DNA of 64,000 nt from Massilia sp. 9I (GTDB lineage Bacteria; Pseudomonadota; Gammaproteobacteria; Burkholderiales; Burkholderiaceae_D): positions 2,953,795-3,017,794 of the forward strand of contig NZ_LR733275.1 in NCBI RefSeq assembly GCF_902506415.1. The letters run 5' to 3'. This document shows, one piece after another, positions 54,850 to 64,000 of this stretch (position 1 is the stretch's first letter; each line of letters starts with the position of its first letter). The translations under genes were made by a program, and so were the position numbers. A model generated the notes under the pieces. The model did no database searches. It was not told the origin of the DNA and saw only the letters and a program-made list of their open reading frames with translations.

Positions 54850-57800
54850 GTCGTCGTTCCTGGCTGATTGTTTCCATGGCCGGTGCGCGCATCGCCCGGC
54901 CTGCGTTCCACATACAGTTCCACCTCGTGCTCGCGCCCGTCGTCGACGAGCTCGATCGTGTTCAATGGCTGCGGCGCGCCGTCGAGCACCAGCAACTCGC
55001 CCACCGTGGCGCGCAGCACCGTGAACCGGTAGTCGGTCCGCCCCGTGCGGTAGCGGAAGCGGACGCTGTCCCAGCCCTCCGGCAGCAGCGGCGCCGGCGC
55101 CAGGCGGTCGACCGCGCGCTTGAATCCGAGCAGGCCGTCGGCCAGCAGCAGCTGCGTCCACCCGGCCGCCGCGCCATCCATCATGAAGCAAGGTGCGCCG
55201 GCAGAGCGCACGCCAAGCGGGTTCAGTGCGCGCACCAGTTCCCAGGCGCGGGTGCCCACGCCCTCGCCCGCCAGCACCAGTGCGGCCCACGCCGCCGTTC
55301 GCGAATCTTCGGTGCCGGCCCCATCCAGCAGCTCCAGCACCTGGGCGACGCGTTCCGGTTCGGCGCCGGCGATGGCGGCCCAGGCCTGGGTGGCCACGTC
55401 CGCCGCTTCACCCTCGAGGGCATAGGCGGCGCCGTTCCAGCCGTGTTCCTCGGCCTGGGCCTGGAGCGCCAGCGCGGCGCCGCGGCAGGTGGTGGCAAAG
55501 CCGAAGTCGGCGCGGCGGTCAGCCACCTCGGCGAAGCGCTGCAGCACGGTGGTGAGCAGGAAGGCCAGTTGCAGGTTTTCGGTGCGCTCTTCCAGGTCCG
55601 GCGCGTCCTCGTGCATGCGCGCGCCCTGCAGCGGCAGGCCGCGTGGACCAAAGCGCAGGCAGCCGCGCAGGCCGTGCACGCAGTATTGGTACAGGTCGTC
55701 GCGCGCCAGCCGGGTGCCGCTGGACGGGTCGCCGCCGGCCGGCTCGCGCAGCACGCCGTAGTCGCCGGTGACGCTGACATAGCGCTGCAGCGCCCAGGGA
55801 AGCCACAGGAAGTCCTCGACCGGGCTGCCTTCGGCGCCGATGTCCTCGCGTGCGGCCCGCAGCAGTGCCGCGCGCAGGGTGTCCGGATTGCCGTGCACCG
55901 CGGCCAGCGCGCCCTGCAGCTGCTCGCTGGAGTGCCCGCCCATGGCGCCGGCCACGGCCGCGTAGGGCAGCCAGCCGTTGGCGAACAGGTCGAAGGCCGG
56001 GTCCGGGGTGGAGACGCGCAGGCTGCCGAGCAGCTCGTCCCAGTAGGCGTGCACCTGGCGCAGGGCCAGCGCTGCGCCCTTGGCGCCGCCGTGCTGCTGC
56101 ACCGTGCGGCTGGCGGCCAGGCTGTCGGGGCCGGCCACGCCCAGCAGGAACACCAGTTCGGTTTCCGCGCCGGGCTGCAGTTCGAGCGTCGCCTGCAGCG
56201 CTGCGCAGGGGTCGAACGCCGCGCCCAGGGTGCCGGCCAGGCCCTTGCGCGTCAAGGCGGCCGGCTGCGCCAGGCTGCGGTGGCGGCCGATGAATTCGCG
56301 CCGGTCGGCGGTATAGGCCGGCTGCGGCGCGTCGAGGTGGAAAAAGCCGACCTGGTCGCCGAAGCCGGCCCCAAAGGCATTGCGCGCCAGCAGCGCGCCG
56401 CTGGCGACGTCGATGCTGGTGACGATCTGCAGGCCGGGGTCCAGGTCCATCTCGTCCATCCACCACTGCACGTAGCCGGTCACGGACAGTCGGCGCGGTG
56501 CGCTCGACAGGTTACGCAGGCGCAGGACGGTATATTTGAGCGGCGCACCGGGTGCGACGAAACAGCGCAGTTCGGAACGGATGCCGTGGGCCTGGTGTTC
56601 GAACAGGGTGTAGCCGAAACCATGGCGCGTGCGGTAAGGCTCGCCCGACGGAATCGGCCAGGGCGTCGGCGACCAGGCCGCGCCACTGTCCTCGTCGCGC
56701 AGGTAGAAGGCTTCGCCTCGGGCGGCCGTCAGGCGCCGCGTGCGGCGGCCGTACCAGGTGCTGCCCGTTGCGCTCTCCGGCGCCAGCGCGCCGAATACGC
56801 CATTGGCCAGCGGGTGCTCGCACGGCGCCGGCAAGGGCTGGCGGATCACGGCCTCGCGGCCATCTTCCGAGAAACCGGCAAGGCCGTCGTCGTACTGCAG
56901 CCTTGGTTCCGGCTCGGGTCCGGCGGCGAGCGTCCAGGGCGCCGCGTCCTCCTTCCGTGTGAACGGCGGCGGCACGGCCGGCAGCGCCGGCGCCGCGCGG
57001 CGCAGCTGGTCGGCGAGAGCGCCGCCTTCTTCCAGCAGCAACACGCGGGCAGCCGCGCGCAACAGGATGCGGTCTTCCTGCGGCACTTCTTCCAGCAAGT
57101 GGACATGGATGCCGTCCGGGTGCTCCAGCGCCTCGCGCGCCAATGCCAGCACCTGGCCGCGGACCGCACGATCTTCGCACAGCACGACCACGTCGGCGTC
57201 CAGGCCGCGTGCGCGCCAGTAGGCATGTGCCTGCAGCACCTCGGGCAGCAGGCTGCTCTCAGGGCCCGGCTGCAGCACCAGCAACGGACGGCTCACGTCC
57301 GCGCCGTACAGGCGCAGGGCGTCGCGGCCGCGCACATTGCGTTCGATGACGCCGGCGTCGGCGCGCAGGCCGGGCGTCGGGTCGAGCAGGCAGGCGGCCA
57401 GGCGGTTATAGCGCTGGGCCTGGGCGTCGCTCAGGCCGGCCGCGCGCAGGAAGGCCTGGCCGTGCGTCCACGCCGCCTCGACCGCCGTCTCCACCGCCTG
57501 GCGATCGGCATAGCGCGCCGCCAGCTCGCGCGCGGCAGCGGGCGTGGGCGCGGCGCCCAGCATCAGGTCGACCGTGATTTCCTGGCCGGGCGCCAGGCTC
57601 AGGCTGCGGCGGATTGCCAGCGCCGGTGCGAAGGGTGTCTGGTCCAGTGGCGGCAGCGCGCCGGCGGGGTCGAGGCAGCTGCTGCTGAACAGCGGCGCGT
57701 CGGCCCTGCCGCGCACGGCCAGCTGGCACAGCACGACCGGCGCGCCCGGTCCGGGCAGGTACAGCAGTGACTGCGTGCCCGCGTCGATGCGCACCTGCGG

Positions 57801-60800
57801 ATCGCTGCCGGGCAGGAGCGCGACGTGGCCGGTCACCTCCAGCGTGCGGGGTGTGTCGCCGGTATTGCGGATGCGGATGCGCCGCAGTTCGACGTCGTCC
57901 TCGGGTGCGACCACGACCTCGATCGCGATCGCCAGGCCGCGCTCTTCACGCCGGAAGCTGGCGCGGCCCTCGGCGAAGACCGCCTCGTAGCGTTCCGGCT
58001 CGCCGTATTCGGGCGCGAGCGTGGCCGACCAGCGCTCGCCGGAGGACGTATCGCGCAGTATGCAGGCCAGGCCGCCGCTGCTGCCTAGCGGGTCCGGCTG
58101 CCAGCGGGTGAGCGGCAGCTCGTTCCAGCGGCTGTAGCCGGCGCCGTCGCTGTCCACCATCACGTGGTAGCTGCCGTTCGACAGCAGCTGCAGCTCCGGC
58201 ACGCCGGCGGCGGCGCCGGCGCCGTCGACATGGCGTCCGTGCGCCGGGCCGGCCGGTGGCGCGTCGTTCCCGTAGGCTGCGGCTTGCGAGGCGCCGCTGG
58301 CGGGCAGCGCTTCCTGCAGCAGGGCCTGGGCCGCGCGCAGCTCGGGGTCGCGCGCGAAACGGCGCTGCATCGGCGCCTCCAACAGCACCTGCAGCAGCGC
58401 AAGCAGGCCCATTCCCTGGTGGCGCGCCGAGAAGGCGCGCACCACGTGGCTGCGCTCGCCGTGCGGCAGCCGCCCTGGCGTATGGTCGACCGCGTCGTAG
58501 AAACCGTATTCGCCGCTCAAGCCGTCGCGCGCCATGCGTTCCAGGTTGGCGAGCGCCGGCGCCGGCAGCACCGGCAGCGCCAGCAGGGCTGCGTAGGGTG
58601 CGGCGACCAGGTCGCCGTTGCTCCGTTCGAGGCTGGCGGCGGGAATGCCGAAGCGGCCGCCCTGGTAACGCAGCTGGGCATCGACCGCGTTGCAAAGCGA
58701 TTCCGACATCCCCCAGGGCATGGCGTGGCGCGCGCCATGCGCTACCTGGGCGCGCACGGCGGCGCGGCCGGCGTGGTCGAGCAGGGTTTCGCGCCAGGAC
58801 GGCATCAAGAGCTCGGGCGCCAGGTAGTCCGACAGCGCACCGCTGCGCGACAGCAGCAGCTGCTCGCCACCGCCGATGCGCATCGGGCGGCCCAGCGTCC
58901 ACCAGTGCTGCTGGCCCAGCTGGTCCTGGGCCACCGCCACGTAGCTGGCGATGCGCGCGCTGGACGCCAGCAGCTCGCAGCTGGCGCTGTCGAGGCGCTC
59001 TTCGCGCACGTGGCAGCCGGCCGCCAGGAGGCCGGTGTCGCGCTCGCGCAGCGCGCCGAAGTCCATGGCGCCGAAGCTGCGCGCCTGCTCGGCCAGCCGC
59101 GCCGTCTCGGCCAGCAGCTTCCCGGCATGCTGGCTGCCGTCGCGCACCAGGCGCGCCAGGTCGTGGTGGGTACCCGGTGGCGAGCTCAGTGCCGCCAGCT
59201 CGCGCAGGGTCGGGATGCGCGTGAGGCTGGCGTCGAACACGTATTCTTCGGCGGCCCGCATCCAGGGCGTCAGCGCCAGCAGTTCGTCCTGGACCGCATG
59301 GCATTGCGCGGCCAGGCAGGCCGCCCAGTCGCGCAGCGCGGCGTCGAGGTGATCCGCCACCCCTGCTTCCAGCGCATCGGCCGCGGCCGTCACGTGGCGC
59401 AGGCATTCGTACAGGCCCGGCAGGGTGTGGGCCGCGCGGCAGCGCTGCGGATCGAGCGCGGCCCACACGGCTGCCACCCGGGCGCGCACGGCGTGGTCAT
59501 GGTGCTGGGCCAGTTCGTCCACCACGTGCAGGGCGGCGCGGATGCCGTCCAGGTCCTGGGGGCCTGCGATCGGCGTGTCCGGCAGTTCGTCCAGGCCGGC
59601 GCCAAGTACGCGCATGCCGAGCGCCATCCAACCGCTGTCGCTGGTGGCCACGAAAGCCGGCTCGATCGGCGCCAGGGTGGCGTTGTCGTAGGCGGCCAGG
59701 AAGTGGCCGTTCCAGCGTTCCAGCAGCGCCATCGAGGCCAGCGCCGTGTCGAGGCGCCGCAGCAGCGCGCCTGGTGGAATGAAGCCGAAGTCGCGCGCGG
59801 CCAGCGCCGACAGCAGGTAGATCGCCATGCCGGCCGGCGTGGTGCGCGCATCGGCCAGCGGGTGCGGATGCTCCTGCACGCTTTCCGGCGGCAGCCAGTT
59901 GTTGGCCGGGCCGGCGTGGTCTTCAAAGAAGCGCCAGCCGCGGCGCGCGATGCGCTGCACAAAAGCCTGGCGTTCGGCCGACAGCCGCGGCAGCCGCGGC
60001 GCGTGGGCGCGCAGCGGCAGGCTGGTCCACCAGGCCAGGATCGGCGACAGGAACCACACCAGCAGCACCGGCGCCGCCGTGAACAGCGAATAGGGATTGG
60101 CAAAGGTCAGCAGCAGCGCTGTCGCCACCGCCAGCGCCGGCGCGAACCACATGGTCAGCCAGTTGTTCTCCACCACGCGCGCGGGACGCGCCAGCGCGGC
60201 GGGGCGCCACTCCAGGCGGCGCCGGCGCGACACCCGGCTACGCCATAGCGCACGCACCAGCGCGTCGGCCTGGCACCAGGCGGCATGCGGCAGGAAGCTG
60301 GTCGCCAGCGCGGCGCGCACCAGCGGCACGCGCGCGCCGCGCGCCCAACTGTCGAGGTGCTGGCGCCAGGGCGCGTCGTGCGGCCGGTCCACCAGCGCCA
60401 ACACGCTGCCGATCAGCGCCGGCAGGAAAAACACCGCCAGCACCGCCGCGGTCCAGAACGCTGGCGCGGAGAGCGCCATCCAGCACAGCACCAGGAGGGC
60501 CGCCAGCGCCGGCGCCACCAGGCTTTCGCGCAGCGTGTCGAACAGCTGCCAGCGGGCGCTGGCGGTCATCGGATTGATCACGCGCGCGCCGTCCGCCTGC
60601 AGCACGCGGCCGCGCACCCAGCCCGCCACCTGCCAGGCCGCACGCAGCGCGCGGTGCCGGCGCGCCGCATGGTCGCCGTAGCTGCAGGGGATCGCTTCCT
60701 CCAGGCGCACGTCGCAATCGCGGCCCGCATGCAGGCAGCCCTCGTCGACCACGCCAGGAGCCGGCAGCGCATCGTCGGGCAGGCGTCCGCGCAACACACG

Positions 60801-62888
60801 TTCGCAGGCATCGACGTCGTAGATGGCGGCCCAGCCGAACATGCCGTGGTCTTCGCACTCGCGCCCGACCATGCGCGCGCCCCAGGTACCGCGGCCCTCG
60901 CTCCACAGGCGCTGGTAGCGGCAGGCCAGTGTGCCGGGCAGCGCGCCGCCCAGGCTCGGGCGCAGCATGGCGTGGCCTTCGAGCACGCGCGCCCCTCCGG
61001 CATCGAGCGCGGGCTGGTTGAGCGGATGCGCCATGGCGCCCGCCAGCCGGCGCGCGGCGTCGCGCGGCAGGTCGGTGGCGGCATCGAGCGCGATCACGTA
61101 GCGGATTTCCGCCAGCCCGGCGCTGTTGCCGGCGACGGTAGCGAAGCGTTCGCGGCCGGCGCCGGCGAGAACGGCGTTCAGGTCGGCCAGCTGCCCGCGC
61201 CGGCGGCCACGCCCGATCCAGGCTCCCTCGCCGGCGTTCCACACGCGCGGGCGCAGCAAGAGCAGGAAGGGTTCGATCCGCCTGCGCTGGGTCGCCGGCT
61301 GGTTCTCTTCGTCGATCACGTCGAAGACATGCGCGCGCGCGTGGCGGCGGTTGAGGGCGTCGATGGCGGCGGCCGCATGCGCGACCACGGCTTCGTCGTC
61401 GGGCATCGTCTCGGCCTGCGCATCGTAAAGATCGGCGAGCAGGCAGAAACGCAGGCGCGGATCGCGGTTGGCCAGGTAGCGCACTTCGAGGTCGCGGCAC
61501 AGCGCATCGACCTGCGCGGTGTTGGTCAGGCGCGTCGACACGGCGACCAGGGCCTGGGCGCCTTCCGGAATACCGTCGCCGAAGTCCATGCGCGGGGTCG
61601 ACGCGGACGGTACCAGCCAGGACCTCATCATGTCGGTCAGCGCGCGCGCCAGGCTGCTGCCGCCGAGCAGCGCGAGCAGCCCGACAAAGCACTGCAGCAC
61701 CAGGCCGGCGCCCTGCTGGCGCGCGCACAGCACCAGCGCTGCGGCGAACAGCAGCGTGAGCAGCGCCGTCGCCGCGATCTGCGCCGTCAGCGGGGCGTGG
61801 CGCAGACGCCGCTGCAGGCGCGCGGCCGGGCCGGGGTTCGGTTGCAGGCGTGCTTCCAGCGCAGCCAGGCCGGGACCGGCCAGGTAGTAGCCGATGTGAC
61901 GGCGGCGGGTATCGAGTCCTCCCTCGGCCGGTGCGCGGTGGATGCCCGCCAGCGCCAGCGCTTCCTGCGCCACGTCAAGCTCGCTGCGCCCGCTTCCCTG
62001 CGCCAGCCGCTCGACGGCGAGCCGGTACTGGTCGCGGGTGGCGCCGTCCATGCGCGGGTAGCTGCCGTCCGGGTCGGCGCGCAGCAGGGCTTCGATCGCG
62101 CTGGCTTCCTCGAGCAGCGCGCGCCAGTCGATCCCGGCCAGGCGCCGCAGGCTGGCCAGCAGATTGGCGGCGGCGACGCCGTCGGCGGCCATGGCGTCGC
62201 GCTCCAGTTGCACCTGCTGGCCGATGCTGGAGCCGGAGTCAAACAGGCGCGCGTCGATCCAGCCCAGTGCCTGGGCCACGGCGCCGCCCTGCCCCTGCAG
62301 GCGGCGCGCCAGTTCGGCCACGAAGCTGCTGCCCAGCGGCTGCACGGCGCGCGCCATGTCGGCGACCAGCAGCACCAGGTCGCCGGAGCGGCTGGCGGCG
62401 GTGTCCAGCATTTTTCCGGCCCAGTCGGCGGCGAGGAGGCGTTCCTCGCAGGCGCGGGCGCCGCGTGCGGCGATGTGGCGTAGAACATCCAGCATGGCCA
62501 GGCGCAGCGCGGCCGGGAACAGGCGCAGTTCCGCCAGCGTCAAGGGCGCGCCTTCCTGGCGGGCGGCGAGGAAGTGGGCCAAGGCGGCGCGGTCGATGCG
62601 TCCTTCTTCGGCGGCGGCCAGTTCGCGCGCGAGCACGAGGATGCGGGCATCGCCGCCCGGTGCGTGCGGCGGCAGGCGGCCGCGGTCGTGCAGCAGTTGG
62701 CCGCGCGCCTGGCGCAGCTGGGCGTCGATCAGGGGGAGGTGGTCGAGGATGGCGCCGGCGGCGGGCGGGAGCTCGCTGCCGCGCCGGCGTGCGCCGTCCA
62801 GCGCATCGCTGGCGGCATCGAGCGCTTCGGCCAGTTCAGCCAGCAAGGCCCGCAGGCCTGCGGCACCGGATTCGGCCTTCGGATTCAT
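54846..62888 (-). CDS. giant NdvB-like protein (cyclic beta-1,2-glucan synthase family) with eroded catalytic motifs
   Basis: The ATG at 62888 gives 2680 residues, close to the usual ~2800; a TTG at 62966 is also in frame. Order: a helical N-terminal part, membrane helices near 365-415, GT84-like domain (~430-780), further membrane helices, a glucoamylase-like domain (~990-1500, HQGMGLLAL and PWGMSES conserved), two carbohydrate-binding segments and a GH94-like phosphorylase end. The GT84 metal motif reads DAATD (602-606; usual DxD), the SHD-type motif reads APGVVDEG (710-717) and HRWxRGDWQ reads HRALRAAWQ (745-753). In GH94 the usual GDWNDG is GARMHEDA (~2423). D2359 of the DxLWL acid motif remains. 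The family makes or trims cyclic glucans; catalysis here is doubtful. Comparisons are from memory of the family. Confidence 0.8.
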   Translation of the reverse strand: MNPKAESGAAGLRALLAELAEALDAASDALDGARRRGSELPPAAGAILDHLPLIDAQLRQARGQLLHDRGRLPPHAPGGDARILVLARELAAAEEGRIDRAALAHFLAARQEGAPLTLAELRLFPAALRLAMLDVLRHIAARGARACEERLLAADWAGKMLDTAASRSGDLVLLVADMARAVQPLGSSFVAELARRLQGQGGAVAQALGWIDARLFDSGSSIGQQVQLERDAMAADGVAAANLLASLRRLAGIDWRALLEEASAIEALLRADPDGSYPRMDGATRDQYRLAVERLAQGSGRSELDVAQEALALAGIHRAPAEGGLDTRRRHIGYYLAGPGLAALEARLQPNPGPAARLQRRLRHAPLTAQIAATALLTLLFAAALVLCARQQGAGLVLQCFVGLLALLGGSSLARALTDMMRSWLVPSASTPRMDFGDGIPEGAQALVAVSTRLTNTAQVDALCRDLEVRYLANRDPRLRFCLLADLYDAQAETMPDDEAVVAHAAAAIDALNRRHARAHVFDVIDEENQPATQRRRIEPFLLLLRPRVWNAGEGAWIGRGRRRGQLADLNAVLAGAGRERFATVAGNSAGLAEIRYVIALDAATDLPRDAARRLAGAMAHPLNQPALDAGGARVLEGHAMLRPSLGGALPGTLACRYQRLWSEGRGTWGARMVGRECEDHGMFGWAAIYDVDACERVLRGRLPDDALPAPGVVDEGCLHAGRDCDVRLEEAIPCSYGDHAARRHRALRAAWQVAGWVRGRVLQADGARVINPMTASARWQLFDTLRESLVAPALAALLVLCWMALSAPAFWTAAVLAVFFLPALIGSVLALVDRPHDAPWRQHLDSWARGARVPLVRAALATSFLPHAAWCQADALVRALWRSRVSRRRRLEWRPAALARPARVVENNWLTMWFAPALAVATALLLTFANPYSLFTAAPVLLVWFLSPILAWWTSLPLRAHAPRLPRLSAERQAFVQRIARRGWRFFEDHAGPANNWLPPESVQEHPHPLADARTTPAGMAIYLLSALAARDFGFIPPGALLRRLDTALASMALLERWNGHFLAAYDNATLAPIEPAFVATSDSGWMALGMRVLGAGLDELPDTPIAGPQDLDGIRAALHVVDELAQHHDHAVRARVAAVWAALDPQRCRAAHTLPGLYECLRHVTAAADALEAGVADHLDAALRDWAACLAAQCHAVQDELLALTPWMRAAEEYVFDASLTRIPTLRELAALSSPPGTHHDLARLVRDGSQHAGKLLAETARLAEQARSFGAMDFGALRERDTGLLAAGCHVREERLDSASCELLASSARIASYVAVAQDQLGQQHWWTLGRPMRIGGGEQLLLSRSGALSDYLAPELLMPSWRETLLDHAGRAAVRAQVAHGARHAMPWGMSESLCNAVDAQLRYQGGRFGIPAASLERSNGDLVAAPYAALLALPVLPAPALANLERMARDGLSGEYGFYDAVDHTPGRLPHGERSHVVRAFSARHQGMGLLALLQVLLEAPMQRRFARDPELRAAQALLQEALPASGASQAAAYGNDAPPAGPAHGRHVDGAGAAAGVPELQLLSNGSYHVMVDSDGAGYSRWNELPLTRWQPDPLGSSGGLACILRDTSSGERWSATLAPEYGEPERYEAVFAEGRASFRREERGLAIAIEVVVAPEDDVELRRIRIRNTGDTPRTLEVTGHVALLPGSDPQVRIDAGTQSLLYLPGPGAPVVLCQLAVRGRADAPLFSSSCLDPAGALPPLDQTPFAPALAIRRSLSLAPGQEITVDLMLGAAPTPAAARELAARYADRQAVETAVEAAWTHGQAFLRAAGLSDAQAQRYNRLAACLLDPTPGLRADAGVIERNVRGRDALRLYGADVSRPLLVLQPGPESSLLPEVLQAHAYWRARGLDADVVVLCEDRAVRGQVLALAREALEHPDGIHVHLLEEVPQEDRILLRAAARVLLLEEGGALADQLRRAAPALPAVPPPFTRKEDAAPWTLAAGPEPEPRLQYDDGLAGFSEDGREAVIRQPLPAPCEHPLANGVFGALAPESATGSTWYGRRTRRLTAARGEAFYLRDEDSGAAWSPTPWPIPSGEPYRTRHGFGYTLFEHQAHGIRSELRCFVAPGAPLKYTVLRLRNLSSAPRRLSVTGYVQWWMDEMDLDPGLQIVTSIDVASGALLARNAFGAGFGDQVGFFHLDAPQPAYTADRREFIGRHRSLAQPAALTRKGLAGTLGAAFDPCAALQATLELQPGAETELVFLLGVAGPDSLAASRTVQQHGGAKGAALALRQVHAYWDELLGSLRVSTPDPAFDLFANGWLPYAAVAGAMGGHSSEQLQGALAAVHGNPDTLRAALLRAAREDIGAEGSPVEDFLWLPWALQRYVSVTGDYGVLREPAGGDPSSGTRLARDDLYQYCVHGLRGCLRFGPRGLPLQGARMHEDAPDLEERTENLQLAFLLTTVLQRFAEVADRRADFGFATTCRGAALALQAQAEEHGWNGAAYALEGEAADVATQAWAAIAGAEPERVAQVLELLDGAGTEDSRTAAWAALVLAGEGVGTRAWELVRALNPLGVRSAGAPCFMMDGAAAGWTQLLLADGLLGFKRAVDRLAPAPLLPEGWDSVRFRYRTGRTDYRFTVLRATVGELLVLDGAPQPLNTIELVDDGREHEVELYVERRPGDARTGHGNNQPGTTT

Positions 62889-63042
62889 CTCTTGCTTCAA
62901 AGGGACCTCGACACAGAGGCGCGCGCTGTAGACCGCTGGCGTGTTCGAGCGCCGGAAGCAGGTCAATGGGAAGGGAAACGCAGGGCGCGCACGGCCACCG
63001 CCATGCTAGAAGATGCAGGCGGCAGCTACTGTGCGGTGGCGT

Positions 63043-63069
63043 ACACAGGCGGCAGATCCGCCGCTGTGT
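63043..63069 (-). other. imperfect hairpin after the cysteine desulfurase-rhodanese gene
   Basis: ACACAGGCGG and CCGCCGCTGTGT pair with a two-base bulge around CAGAT, starting a few bases after the stop codon at 63076 in the direction of transcription. No T-tract follows. It may mark the transcript end. Confidence 0.35.
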
Positions 63070-63075
63070 GTTGAA

Positions 63076-64000
63076 TCAGTTGGCCAGCGCCAGCCCGCCG
63101 GCGACGTGCCAGGCCTGGGCGTGGCCGAGGCGGCGCAGCAGGCGCGCGGCGCGTGCGCTGCGGTTGCCGCTGCGGCAGACGAACACCAGCGGACGCGGTT
63201 CACGCAGCCAGTGGGAAGCCTGGCCGGCCAGCTGCGACAGCGGCACGTTGTGGGCGCTGCGTCCGCGCAGCTGGGCGGCGGCCGCGGCGTGTTCGGGCAG
63301 CTCGCGTACGTCGATCAGGAGCGCATCCGGGTGGGACGCCAGGTAGGCGGCGGCCGAAGTCGCGTCGAGGTCGATGCCCTCGTCCGGCAATGCCTCGGCC
63401 CCGGGACGCGACACGGCCGGTTCGCCGATGCGGTGACAACACAGCGCCGCGTCGAGCTTGGGGTCGCCCGGCGCCGCGCCGAAGACGAAGCGCACGGCGT
63501 CAAGCGCCAGCACGCCATTCTCCGGGCGGCCGAGCAGGAATGCGTCGCCGTCCTTCGCCAGTACGTCCTGGCCGAGCGCGATCGCATCCAGCACACCCTT
63601 GGCCGTCGCGACCTGCTGCGCCCCGCCCGGCCAGCCCGGCGCCGTGTCCAGCAATTGCGCCAGGATGTCGGCGCCGCCGGCGCCATGGCTGGTGTCGAAG
63701 CAGGCCAGCAGGAAGCAAGCACGCGCGCGCAGGTCGGCCGCGATGCGTGGCGCCTGCGCCGCCGGCGGATCGATGGCGATGCAATGGCGGCCCTCGTCGT
63801 CGAACAGCAGCCAGCCGCTGGCGCCGTTCGATTCGAGCTGCTGCAGGCGCGCCTCGGGGCGTGCCTGCAGCAGCGCCCGGCCGCAGTGCAGGATGCGCGC
63901 ACAGGCGGCGTCGATGAAGGCGTCGTCCGCCAGCGGACCGAAGGAGAGGCGCACGGCCGACGCGCTGCGCTCCAGCGGCACGCCCATCGCATCCAGCACA
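63076..64000 (-). CDS. cysteine desulfurase (class V aminotransferase) C-terminal part fused to a rhodanese domain, cut by window edge
   Basis: About 308 residues are visible; the N-terminal part, including the PLP lysine, lies beyond 64000. The first visible residues (LDAMGVPLERSASAVRLSFG, DDAFIDAACARI) are the typical C-terminal end of NifS/IscS-type desulfurases. A middle region of ~140 residues is unrecognised but has several cysteines and ends in ALCCHRIGEP. The last ~100 residues are a rhodanese domain with DVRELPEH and the active-site loop CRSGNR. Desulfurase and rhodanese in one chain would allow direct persulfide hand-over. The true start is off the window. Confidence 0.75.
   Translation of the reverse strand, partial: VLDAMGVPLERSASAVRLSFGPLADDAFIDAACARILHCGRALLQARPEARLQQLESNGASGWLLFDDEGRHCIAIDPPAAQAPRIAADLRARACFLLACFDTSHGAGGADILAQLLDTAPGWPGGAQQVATAKGVLDAIALGQDVLAKDGDAFLLGRPENGVLALDAVRFVFGAAPGDPKLDAALCCHRIGEPAVSRPGAEALPDEGIDLDATSAAAYLASHPDALLIDVRELPEHAAAAAQLRGRSAHNVPLSQLAGQASHWLREPRPLVFVCRSGNRSARAARLLRRLGHAQAWHVAGGLALAN

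Overview
The window is high-GC bacterial chromosome, most likely from an Oxalobacteraceae-type betaproteobacterium (Massilia or a close relative). The evidence is the str operon order rpsL-rpsG-fusA-tuf, the strong GC codon bias, the many exported peptidases, a VioB-like ferritin protein and REP-type palindromes in intergenic gaps. This placement is an inference from gene content; no rRNA or tRNA gene lies in the window to confirm it.

Layout. 1-3.6 kb: the str operon on the minus strand, with only the first nine codons of tuf at the left edge. 3.7-9.1 kb: a phosphoethanolamine-transferase-like membrane enzyme, an orphan MutS-ATPase-domain protein, and a secreted PQQ-type sugar dehydrogenase fused to a PEBP (YbhB/YbcL) domain. 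9.1-16.6 kb: a six-gene unit with a membrane-fusion protein, a MacB-type ATPase, two FtsX-type permeases, a sigma-54 activator and its histidine kinase, preceded by a sigma-54 promoter and TGTCCG palindromes. 16.6-22 kb: a GST, a spermidine-synthase-like methyltransferase, an M13 peptidase and a LytS/LytR pair. 22-28.5 kb: an alpha/beta hydrolase, a TonB-dependent receptor, a lower-GC patch with a small tyrosine-phosphatase-like protein and an unknown gene, and the VioB-like protein.

28.5-42.1 kb: the most striking region, an apparent eleven-gene minus-strand operon. Two tandem TldD/TldE pairs, in which both TldD proteins carry Tat signals, are followed by DUF4159, MoxR, DUF58, BatA-type, DUF4175-type and two unrecognised proteins. 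Its promoter region (42.2-42.4 kb) has a near-consensus sigma-54 promoter and the same TGTCCG/CGGACA palindromes as the ABC operon. I infer that the activator at 13.9 kb controls both: a transporter with its own two-component system, plus an exported protease complex and its ATPase/vWA maturation machinery. A secreted methyltransferase is divergent from it.

42.4-50.9 kb: exported proteins (methyltransferase, trypsin-like protease, class-C-type serine hydrolase, M1 aminopeptidase, CehA-type metallohydrolase) and a TMEM165/UPF0016 cation transporter. 51-54 kb: arsR-arsC-arsB-arsH. 54-63 kb: an outer-membrane channel gene overlapping a giant NdvB-like gene whose glucosyltransferase and phosphorylase signature motifs look eroded. 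63.1-64 kb: the 3' end of a cysteine desulfurase fused to a rhodanese domain, cut by the window edge.
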